Assembly (NCBI GenBank): GCA_049347715.1
Contig: CP186339.1
Coordinates: 434,001 to 498,000, forward strand
Source of the DNA: Thalassotalea_B piscium_A
GTDB taxonomy: Bacteria > Pseudomonadota > Gammaproteobacteria > Enterobacterales > Alteromonadaceae
Reading direction: 5' to 3'
DNA length: 64,000 nucleotides
This document shows positions 41,195-49,103 of the stretch, piece by piece. The translations under genes were made by a program, and so were the position numbers. Below the pieces are notes generated by a model. The model did not search any database. It had not been told where the DNA came from and saw only the letters and a program-made list of their open reading frames with translations. Position 1 is the first letter of the stretch. Each line of letters starts with the position of its first letter.

Positions 41195-42879
41195 TAATTT
41201 GCTTTTCCTTCTACCAGATAATAACGAATTTGTTCAAACAGGACGACGCCAATAATATTATCTTCAGAGCCATCATACAAATAAACACCGCCTTCTCGCT
41301 TGTTTTTTAATATTGCATAGGCCTCAGATAGGGTAACTTGATAGGGCAACGGCATTAATTGATATTGTTTAATAATAGGAGGACTATCACTCAGTGCTGC
41401 GGGATAGGCTTGAAGTAAAGTGAAGGTCATCTTAGCCTCGTCATTTTTAATTATAACAAGAGTATCATCAGGTGTGCTCTCTATGATTTGAGTATAATCA
41501 TTCTCATCATTAGGAGGAACTAAGTTGAGTTTCTCATTCATTATGCCAATAGCGCCAATACGTAGTAATGATTTTTCAATTGGAGGGTGACGATAAATTA
41601 AGCCTTGCTCTTCAAGTTGCAACACCAATATAGATCTGTTGTTAAAGAATTGTCCTGAAGCAACCGAGGCTGTGGTGATAACTATCATTGAAGGGATAAT
41701 AATTTCAAGTTGATTAGATAATTCCACCACGGCAATTAAAGCAGCAAGAGGAGCGTTCAGTGTTGCTGCCATAAAGCCTGCCATTCCCATTAATGCGTAG
41801 TCGGTTAATAACATATCTTGAGAAAATAACTGGTTCGCCATCGCTGCAGCACTAATGCCAGCAATAGCGCCGATAATCAGTATAGGGCCAATAATTCCCC
41901 CAGGAACCCCTAATCCTAATGCCACTATAACCATTATAAATTTGGCAATAAGTAAGCCGAGCAGTAATTTATAATGCAGATCACCATCAATGGCGAAAGC
42001 TAGTGAAGTGATATCTGTGCCCATGGCATGAGGGATTACCGCACTAAACGCACCGGTAATTAAAGCGGCAGTGAGAAAACGAGGAATAATATGAAAAGCA
42101 CTTGAGTGTTTAATAATAAGGATAAGATAACGGTTAAAGACAAAAGCAAGAAAACCAAGTAATAGCCCGAGTAAAATAATTAAAGGGTAATCGGTCGCGT
42201 TAATGGCGATTTTACTGAAATATTCAAATTTATGAGCAGGTCCAAATACATGGCTAGTGATTAACGAACCAATAATAGATGCGATCATTACTGGAATAAA
42301 AACATGAACCTTATATTCACGCATAATCACTTCCATAACAAAAATAACCGCGGCTAAAGGTGTATTAAAACTAGCGGATATGCCAGCTGCAATACCACAA
42401 GCACATAAGGTACGAGTAGCGTTGTAAGGAAGTTTTAGGTAGCTGCCGATAAAACTACTACATGCTGCACCTAAATGGACGGCTGGCCCTTCTCGACCCA
42501 CTGAAAATCCTGAGGCTAACGCCAACACAGTGCCAACAAATTGATTTAATGTGTTACGCAAAGGAATAACACCATGGGCAACTTTAAGACGGTGTAAAAC
42601 AAATGGAATACCGGTTCTTAAATATTGATAGCCAGCTAATTTAGCAAAAAGTAAAATGAGTAATGCGCCAATTATTGGTAAATCAAAACGACTTACGGCA
42701 TCTAAGCTGGTATAATCCTCTTTTTGCGGTAAGTACCATTGCTGTATGAAATCAATACTGGCGGTGAAAAGTATAATTAAACCGGCAGAGGCGATGCCTC
42801 CGATCGCTGCGAGCAAACATATTTGCCAAGAAGTTCTTGGTAATGCTAAGTGTTTCTTAAGCGAGTAAAGTGGCATCAT
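41194..42879 (-). CDS. CLC-family chloride channel/transporter
   Basis: The 561-residue protein has about ten to twelve membrane helices and the selectivity and gate motifs FSVGREGPAVHLGA (with the fast-gate Glu) and GLGVPGGIIGP. The position of the internal proton-pathway glutamate (Glu203 of E. coli ClcA) is Val here, in FVMEVIM, as in ClcB and channel-type CLCs. Beyond about residue 430 is a cytoplasmic part with a CBS-like unit (YDGSEDNIIGVVLFEQI). It is followed directly by hemJ. Channel-like rather than proton-coupled transport is inferred from that residue. Confidence 0.92.
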   Translation of the reverse strand: MMPLYSLKKHLALPRTSWQICLLAAIGGIASAGLIILFTASIDFIQQWYLPQKEDYTSLDAVSRFDLPIIGALLILLFAKLAGYQYLRTGIPFVLHRLKVAHGVIPLRNTLNQFVGTVLALASGFSVGREGPAVHLGAACSSFIGSYLKLPYNATRTLCACGIAAGISASFNTPLAAVIFVMEVIMREYKVHVFIPVMIASIIGSLITSHVFGPAHKFEYFSKIAINATDYPLIILLGLLLGFLAFVFNRYLILIIKHSSAFHIIPRFLTAALITGAFSAVIPHAMGTDITSLAFAIDGDLHYKLLLGLLIAKFIMVIVALGLGVPGGIIGPILIIGAIAGISAAAMANQLFSQDMLLTDYALMGMAGFMAATLNAPLAALIAVVELSNQLEIIIPSMIVITTASVASGQFFNNRSILVLQLEEQGLIYRHPPIEKSLLRIGAIGIMNEKLNLVPPNDENDYTQIIESTPDDTLVIIKNDEAKMTFTLLQAYPAALSDSPPIIKQYQLMPLPYQVTLSEAYAILKNKREGGVYLYDGSEDNIIGVVLFEQIRYYLVEGKAN

Positions 42880-42941
42880 AGTTAACGGGTAGTCTTATTT
42901 CACCGGTTATTAATTTATTAATTTATCATAATACTTATCAA

Positions 42942-43679
42942 ATGAGTTGGTTAGCAAAAATAAATTTAAATGTGGTTTTTAATAAATTAGGTGCTTTTCG
43001 CTCTGCGATCTTGATCGTGTTGCTAATTATTACCTGTTTATTTTGTGGCTATCGTCTTGGTAATTTTTTTCATGGTTACCAAATTCAGACTATTCATCAG
43101 CAAAAGACACGCTTAGATAGTTTATATCAACAACAGGTAGAACAAGTTAAACAAATTCATACGCTTGAAGTTGAACTTGAAGTTGAGCGAATGGCAAACA
43201 TACGGTCTCAACAGTTGCTAACTGAGATTGAAAAAGATCATTTTAAAGTGAAAAAAGAATTAGCTTTTTATGAGAAAGTGATGGCACCAGAGAAACATGT
43301 TGATGGTGTGGTCATTGATGGCTTTACAATAACACCGACTGAAAGCTCAAATTATTTTCGTTTCCAAGTGGTATTAGTTCAGCAGCAAGCTAGGAAACGC
43401 TATGCTCAAGGCTCTATGGAATTAGTCTTTCAAGGGAGTTTGAATAATAAGCCTGATAAGATTTCGTTAATGACTATTTCACCGATAACCAAAAAGGCAT
43501 TGTCATTTAACTTTAAATATTTTCAAATTATTGAAGGTGAATTTACATTACCGGAAGGCTTCTTACCAGAAAAGCTGGATTTAACTACTGTTTTCAATAA
43601 AACCGCTTGGCAGTCGTATCGTCGCGTTACTCATAGCTATGTTTGGCAAGACATTATTGAGAAAAACACCACCTTCTAA
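42942..43679 (+). CDS. DUF6776-type inner-membrane coiled-coil protein
   Basis: The 245-residue protein has one membrane helix (about residues 18-40), a long coiled coil (about 45-110, rich in Gln and Glu) and a beta-rich C-terminal domain. This layout fits the DUF6776 family of gammaproteobacteria; I assign it by layout only. It lies between the divergent CLC gene and erpA, 72 bases before the latter. Function unknown; a periplasmic or cell-wall link is a guess. Confidence 0.7.
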   Translation: MSWLAKINLNVVFNKLGAFRSAILIVLLIITCLFCGYRLGNFFHGYQIQTIHQQKTRLDSLYQQQVEQVKQIHTLEVELEVERMANIRSQQLLTEIEKDHFKVKKELAFYEKVMAPEKHVDGVVIDGFTITPTESSNYFRFQVVLVQQQARKRYAQGSMELVFQGSLNNKPDKISLMTISPITKKALSFNFKYFQIIEGEFTLPEGFLPEKLDLTTVFNKTAWQSYRRVTHSYVWQDIIEKNTTF

Positions 43680-43751
43680 TACTAATACTTGATTAAATTG
43701 GTCAAGTTTAAGATAATTGTCTTTTAGATGTATCCAAGTAAGTAGAGTTTT

Positions 43752-44093
43752 ATGTCAACCCCTGAATTACCAATTAAATTTTCTGATGCCGCCGCAACTA
43801 AAGTACATGCGTTAATCACGGAAGAAGAGAATCCAAACCTTAAGTTACGTGTTTACGTAACGGGGGGAGGCTGCTCGGGATTTCAATATGGATTCACCTT
43901 TGATGAGAAGGTCAATGAAGGTGATATGACGATCGAAAAGAAAGGCGTTACTATGGTGGTCGATCCCATGAGTATACAATATCTTGTCGATGGTGAAGTG
44001 GATTATGTCGAAGGTCTCGAAGGTAGCCGTTTCTTAGTGAATAACCCTAATGCATCGAGCACTTGTGGTTGTGGTTCATCATTCTCCATTTAA
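43752..44093 (+). CDS. erpA: Iron-sulfur cluster insertion protein ErpA
   Basis: The 113-residue A-type carrier passes iron-sulfur clusters to apoproteins. The three conserved cysteines are Cys41 (GGGCSGF), Cys105 and Cys107 (TCGCGSSF). The sequence near Cys41 and the short C-terminus favour ErpA over IscA or SufA. It ends at a strong terminator. Confidence 0.97.
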   Translation: MSTPELPIKFSDAAATKVHALITEEENPNLKLRVYVTGGGCSGFQYGFTFDEKVNEGDMTIEKKGVTMVVDPMSIQYLVDGEVDYVEGLEGSRFLVNNPNASSTCGCGSSFSI

Positions 44094-44110
44094 GCTCATA
44101 TAGTATTAAG

Positions 44111-44136
44111 AAGCTGGCAATTGCCAGCTTTTTTTT
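44111..44136 (+). terminator. Intrinsic terminator of erpA
   Basis: AAGCTGGCAATTGCCAGCTT is a 20-bp perfect palindrome followed by T-rich sequence. The following 290 bases to the M28 gene are AT-rich with no gene seen. Confidence 0.93.
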
Positions 44137-44430
44137 GCGTTACATTTTAATCAGCTAAAATATAAGCCAATAACATGTATTAAAATTGATACAGCGCAAA
44201 AGGTAAGAGTTGTCTTTTATCGGTGAGTTTTATTGCTATCTGATTGCTATCCATGCAATTATCTTTATTGTCTAATGCCTTTATTATAGTGTTCTATAAG
44301 CTTATTAACTTTAGTCAAAATATTATGCTTAATGATTTTGAACTACATTTTAAAAATTAATTAACTAAAAATAAAACCAATAAAACCAATAGAAATATTC
44401 GACATTTGTATACTTTAGGAAATATTGAAC

Positions 44431-45831
44431 ATGCTAAAACAACTCTTTCAAACCACTGCTATTGTTGGTGCTTTGCTGATACCGCAAGTAGTATCAGCAC
44501 AAGTCTTAGACAAAACCCAACAAGCCGAATTACGTCAATTACAACAAACCGTTGAAACGTCTTCAAAGTCTTATCAAGTTATTGAGTCATTAACGACTGA
44601 AGTAGGCCATCGTTTAATGGGCTCAGAGGGAGATAAAAAAGCAATCGTATGGGCTGTTAATAAAATGAAGTCTTTAGGATTTGATAAAGTATGGACAGAA
44701 GAAGTAACAGGTACATTATGGCATAGAGGTGAAGCGCAAGCTCGCATTATTGCTCCTTATCCACAAAACCTAGTGGCAATAGCATTAGGGGGAAGCGTTG
44801 GTACCGGTGAGTCGGGATTAAATGCTGAAATAGCCCATTTTAAAACACTCGCAGATTTACAGGCTGTCCCTGATAATAGCCTTAATGGAAAAATTGCGTT
44901 TATTTCTTATCGGATGGAAGCGCACATAGACGGTAATGGTTATGGTAAAGCGGTTGGTGCACGAGTAGGAGGGGCAACAATCGCCGCTCAAAAAGGCGCT
45001 TCTGCCATTATTATTCGATCTGTTGGTACTGATAATAATCGCATTGCTCATACTGGCATTATGCGCTATCAAGATGGTATCAAAAAAATTCCCGCAGCAA
45101 GCATTTCTAATCCAGATGCTGACTTATTAGTGAATCAAATTAATCGCGGTAAAGCAGTGAGTTTATTTTTAAAGTTAACGCCTAAAACGGATGAAAAGCA
45201 ATTAGCTAAATCGGCTAATGTAATTGGTGAGATTACGGGTAGTGAGCAACCTAACGAATTCGTCACTATAGGTGCCCATTTAGATAGTTGGGATGTAGGT
45301 ACAGGAGCATTAGATGACGGTATGGGTATAGGTATAATGCTGGCGGCAGCACATCATATTGCGCAGTTACCTAAACGTCCAAAACGAACTATTCGTGTTG
45401 TTTTATTTGCTGCCGAAGAAGTTGGTTTATTAGGGGCTAAACAATATATGATTGATCATAAAAGTGAAATGGATCAACATATCATTGGTGCTGAATGGGA
45501 TTTTGGGGTAGGAAAAATTTACCAAATGACGCCAGGTGTTGGTGCGGTTGCATTAAATGCCGTCCGTGAATTAGCTAGCTATCTAGCGCCTTTAGGTGTC
45601 TCTTTAGCGACGACCAACAATGCTAAAGCGCAATCGGATATGAGTCTTTTTACTGAAGCGGGTATGCCAAGCCTTAATTTTGCTCCTGATGGAAGCAAAT
45701 ATTTTGATTATCATCATACTGAAAATGACACATTAGATAAAATTGACCCCGAAGCACTTAAACAAGCTACCACTATTTATGCCTTGTTTGCTTATTTTGC
45801 TGCCAACAGTACGGTTGATTTTAGGCAGTAA
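44431..45831 (+). CDS. Exported M28-family aminopeptidase
   Basis: This 466-residue protein has a Sec signal peptide (to about residue 24, VSA-Q) and an M28 zinc peptidase domain. Metal-ligand regions are AHLDSWDVGTGALDD and AAEEVGLLGA, with a late HHTENDTLD. A PA domain insertion (about 120-220) is typical of such secreted aminopeptidases. It most resembles carboxypeptidase Q-type or leucine aminopeptidases. I start it at ATG 44431, with AGGA 10 bases upstream, not at a TTG two codons before. No partner genes are nearby; it is probably for nutrient peptides. Confidence 0.92.
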   Translation: MLKQLFQTTAIVGALLIPQVVSAQVLDKTQQAELRQLQQTVETSSKSYQVIESLTTEVGHRLMGSEGDKKAIVWAVNKMKSLGFDKVWTEEVTGTLWHRGEAQARIIAPYPQNLVAIALGGSVGTGESGLNAEIAHFKTLADLQAVPDNSLNGKIAFISYRMEAHIDGNGYGKAVGARVGGATIAAQKGASAIIIRSVGTDNNRIAHTGIMRYQDGIKKIPAASISNPDADLLVNQINRGKAVSLFLKLTPKTDEKQLAKSANVIGEITGSEQPNEFVTIGAHLDSWDVGTGALDDGMGIGIMLAAAHHIAQLPKRPKRTIRVVLFAAEEVGLLGAKQYMIDHKSEMDQHIIGAEWDFGVGKIYQMTPGVGAVALNAVRELASYLAPLGVSLATTNNAKAQSDMSLFTEAGMPSLNFAPDGSKYFDYHHTENDTLDKIDPEALKQATTIYALFAYFAANSTVDFRQ

Positions 45832-45850
45832 GTACTCACATAAAATTTAC

Positions 45851-47035
45851 TTAACCTTCAGTGATAAGAAATTCGATGATTTTGTTCATGTCTAGATCAA
45901 AGTCATCGGCTCTCACCCCTTTAGTAATAAAATCTTTGTCTCTAGCTAAATCAATATCTTTAGCCTCAACATAATGATGGTGCTTTGCACTGTAAAATGC
46001 ACGGACTTTAGGTTTTGTTGGATCTTCAGTATTTCGTCTTTCAACAATAGCAAGCTTGTTTGAGTTTAGTGCCACTAATGAACCTACAGGAAATACCCCC
46101 ATACAGTTAATAAATAAGTTAACTAAACGTTTGTCTAAATGTTCGCTTTCACCTAAATTTCTGAGAATACTAAAGGCTTTCATGTGACTATAGCCATCTT
46201 TATAGCAACGATGAGCTGTGAGTGCATCGAAGATGTCGCATATTGCGATCATTCGGCCATAGGTTGTTATATCATCACCTTTAACATTATGAGGATAACC
46301 AGTACCATTAATTTTTTCATGATGTAATGCTGCAACTTCAAGGCTAATTGCTGAAATTCCGGGTGTGTTTTTTATGATTTCAATTGAATGAGTAACATGA
46401 GTTTTCATTAGGGTAAATTCATCATCAGTGAGTTTACCGGGTTTATTGAGTACTTCTTCGGGCACCATTATTTTGCCAACATCATGTAAAAAAGCACCAA
46501 CAGCTAATTGTTGAATAATCTCTTTATCAATTCTTAAATACCGAGAAAAAATGGTCATTAACACCGAAACCGAAACGGAATGTTCGAGTAAATATTCATC
46601 TTTTATACGGATGTTTATAATACAGGCGAGCGCATCGGGATTTTTGAAAATAGCATCAATGGTTTTATCTGTTACCGCATGAATAGGCTCTATGTCGATA
46701 GGTTTGCCAACAAAAGCGGCATCAAATACTTGACGCTGAATACGTTTAGATTCATTAAAAAGCTTTTTGGCTTTATCTAATTCAAACACACCAGGGGATT
46801 CAGGAGGGATTGGACTAAAATCTTCATCTTCAAAAGCGAGCTTTTTAGCAGGTATTTTGAGTGTTTTATCCGTATCAATAATGATACTTTCAACACCTTT
46901 AGCAATAAGGTTTTTTATCACTAAGTCATTTTTAATATGACCTGCTTGAGTAAGCTTATAGGTGCCTCGTTGACTGCCAATATCAACAACAAAGTGCCCT
47001 GTTCTTAACTCTGAGATGTTAATTTCTTCTTTCAT
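45851..47035 (-). CDS. HD-GYP c-di-GMP phosphodiesterase
   Basis: The 394-residue protein has an N-terminal DUF3391-like region (about 1-120) and an HD-GYP domain. Visible catalytic motifs are HDVGKIMVPEEVLNKPGKL, THVTHS and HHEKINGTGYP, so the metal ligands and GYP are intact. It should break c-di-GMP to GMP. Its gene is 52 bases downstream of a GGDEF gene on the same strand, so synthesis and breakdown enzymes are made together. Close to motX and the MSHA genes, it may influence motility or attachment. Confidence 0.93.
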   Translation of the reverse strand: MKEEINISELRTGHFVVDIGSQRGTYKLTQAGHIKNDLVIKNLIAKGVESIIIDTDKTLKIPAKKLAFEDEDFSPIPPESPGVFELDKAKKLFNESKRIQRQVFDAAFVGKPIDIEPIHAVTDKTIDAIFKNPDALACIINIRIKDEYLLEHSVSVSVLMTIFSRYLRIDKEIIQQLAVGAFLHDVGKIMVPEEVLNKPGKLTDDEFTLMKTHVTHSIEIIKNTPGISAISLEVAALHHEKINGTGYPHNVKGDDITTYGRMIAICDIFDALTAHRCYKDGYSHMKAFSILRNLGESEHLDKRLVNLFINCMGVFPVGSLVALNSNKLAIVERRNTEDPTKPKVRAFYSAKHHHYVEAKDIDLARDKDFITKGVRADDFDLDMNKIIEFLITEG

Positions 47036-47087
47036 TTTCTTTGAAAGCCTTTAAATTCTGGTGATCAAATATTGTTTTTATAATATT

Positions 47088-48101
47088 TTAGTAGCTTTTC
47101 GAGGTAACTTTTTTATGTAGGTAAAGTTGTTCATCTGCTTTTTTGAGCAGTTGGTCCATTGTCAACTTCCCATCACTTGCGGCTACGCCACAACTGATGG
47201 TGATTTCGAGCGCCTCATTTTGATAAGGCATTGGATTTTTAACAAAAAACTCACATAACCTGTGGCTAGCTAACTTGGCTTCGTGATAGGTTTGACTGGC
47301 TAAGACAACAACAAATTCATCACCTGCATAACGAAAACACTTATCATTTTCTCGAATAAGTTCTTGAAGTTGCATCGCTACATAAGAGAGTACCTTGTCA
47401 CCGCAATCATGGCCATAGGTATCATTTATGAGTTTAAACTTATTACAATCGATAAAGAGTACAGAAAAAGGGACCTGATAACGACGTTGTCGGATTAACT
47501 CTTCTTCGATAGACTTTTCCATTAAACGGCGGTTAGGAATACCCGTTAGTCTATCGTAATGCGCCATATATTCGAGTTGTTCTCGAATTAATACATTTGA
47601 TAAACATAAACTAATTTTAACGGCCAGTTGTTCTAAGTGAAAGGTGCCTAAATCACTAGTAAAACGATCTTTTCTTTGATCTGTAAATAATAAACTGGCA
47701 AAAAATTGTCCTTCAATAGTGACAGGTACTAACGCAATAGAGCCTGCTGTTGCCTGCAAATGTTGAGGAGTAATATCTTGAATAAGATTAGTCTTATTCG
47801 TTAAAAACGGTAAGTTATTTGGATGAAAACGTTGTAGTTTGTTTACATCCAAATGTTTAGTATTTTCTTGATGCCACTTAGATTGTGTTTTACTCGTAAG
47901 TAAATAACGAATAGGGGTTGGATCAGCGAGTAATAAATAGATATTAGTGAGTTGAAAAGATGCTTTTACCAGATCCAATAATTTTTTTAATAGCTCCTGA
48001 CTAGACTGACAACTGAGTATTTCAGTTTCAATCGTAAACAATTTACGAGATATCTCTTCATTGGCTTTAGAATTTTCAATTAATTGCTCTAGCTCAGTCA
48101 T
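47088..48101 (-). CDS. GAF-GGDEF diguanylate cyclase
   Basis: This 337-residue cytoplasmic protein has a GAF-like sensor domain (about 25-165) and a GGDEF domain. The signature reads RYAGDEF (A-G-D-E-F), a variant that remains active in known cyclases, with an intact inhibitory site RxxD (RENDKCF) 5 residues before. DRLTGIPNRRLME precedes the domain as usual. It should make c-di-GMP in response to a GAF ligand that is unknown. It is upstream of the HD-GYP gene and diverges from motX. Confidence 0.92.
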   Translation of the reverse strand: MTELEQLIENSKANEEISRKLFTIETEILSCQSSQELLKKLLDLVKASFQLTNIYLLLADPTPIRYLLTSKTQSKWHQENTKHLDVNKLQRFHPNNLPFLTNKTNLIQDITPQHLQATAGSIALVPVTIEGQFFASLLFTDQRKDRFTSDLGTFHLEQLAVKISLCLSNVLIREQLEYMAHYDRLTGIPNRRLMEKSIEEELIRQRRYQVPFSVLFIDCNKFKLINDTYGHDCGDKVLSYVAMQLQELIRENDKCFRYAGDEFVVVLASQTYHEAKLASHRLCEFFVKNPMPYQNEALEITISCGVAASDGKLTMDQLLKKADEQLYLHKKVTSKSY

Positions 48102-48240
48102 CTTTACTCACTATAGATAAACAACTCAATTTCATTCTGAGCTTTTCATTAATTAAGTGCAAGTGTAAATTTAATCATAATTAAAGTGCTAATATAAGTG
48201 TTTCTTCGTTGAGTGATTTCCGCTGAGATTATATTGGTTT

Positions 48241-48256
48241 TGGTATTAAACTTGCT
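48241..48256 (+). promoter_or_regulatory. Candidate sigma54 promoter of motX
   Basis: TGGTATTAAACTTGCT has GG and GC separated by exactly 10 bases, as in the sigma54 consensus TGGCAC-N5-TTGCW, with one mismatch in the first box. It lies about 110 bases before motX in the region shared with a divergent GGDEF gene. Confidence 0.4.
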
Positions 48257-48366
48257 TAGATAATCTTATTAACGTATCAAAAGTATCAAAGAAAAATGAT
48301 ATCTTGCCGATACCTATGTAGGTCATTATATTTTTTGAAATCGCTAATTGATAATTTGAAGGTGTT

Positions 48367-48993
48367 ATGTTGAGTTTACGAACAATAGCTTATGTATTTA
48401 TTACTCTGTGTATGCTGAGTACATCCGTTGATGCTAAGCAATTAGAAGCAGTACAAATTTACACTGATAATCAATTGCTTGAGCTTATCCGAGAAAATAA
48501 GCACTTAAGCCAAGTGGTGCTGGATGAATGTCAGCTTGTGGATGATATTAAAGCAAGGGCAATTAAGTCAGAAATACCTGCTTATGAATTCTTATGGGGC
48601 GATATGCTAGCCTATGGCGTCTGTGTAAAAAAAGATGTAGAACTAGGTTTACACTATATGCAGCTTTCAGCTGATCAAGGACTACCTGAAGCGCTTGAAC
48701 AAATAGGGCGTTATTATCATATCGGAAAATTTATGCAGCCTGATTTGAATAAGGCAATTCTTTACCTTAAAGAAGCGGCAATGCTAAATAACCTTAAGGC
48801 ACAAATTCGCCTTGCTGAAATTTATAATAAAGGGCAAGGGAGTCCATTAGATTACCCTGAGCTTTATTCTTTATTACATCACTCATTAACAGATGATAAA
48901 AAAACACATAAAAAAATTGCGATGTTACTTAGCGGATTAGCCGAAAAGCTACCTGAAAGAGTTGTAGAAGCAGCTAAAAAAGGTAAATATTAG
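48367..48993 (+). CDS. motX: Sodium-type flagellar motor protein MotX
   Basis: The 208-residue protein has a Sec signal peptide (to about residue 23) and Sel1-like helical repeats. The stretch DECQLVDDI, then YEFLWGDMLAYGVCV, then LEQIGRYY and SPLDYPELY matches MotX of Vibrio and Shewanella. MotX forms the T-ring with MotY and holds the PomA/PomB stator of a sodium-driven polar flagellum. It lies next to rnr, as in Shewanella. No other flagellar gene is in the window. Confidence 0.92.
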   Translation: MLSLRTIAYVFITLCMLSTSVDAKQLEAVQIYTDNQLLELIRENKHLSQVVLDECQLVDDIKARAIKSEIPAYEFLWGDMLAYGVCVKKDVELGLHYMQLSADQGLPEALEQIGRYYHIGKFMQPDLNKAILYLKEAAMLNNLKAQIRLAEIYNKGQGSPLDYPELYSLLHHSLTDDKKTHKKIAMLLSGLAEKLPERVVEAAKKGKY

Positions 48994-49103
48994 CAACAAG
49001 CAAAAGTGAACAAAATTTAAGCCAAAGGTTTAAATTTTATCGCGAGTTTGATTTATCTGAGTTATACTAAGTACATTAGTTAGTTAGTTAAGTAAGTAAA
49101 AAC

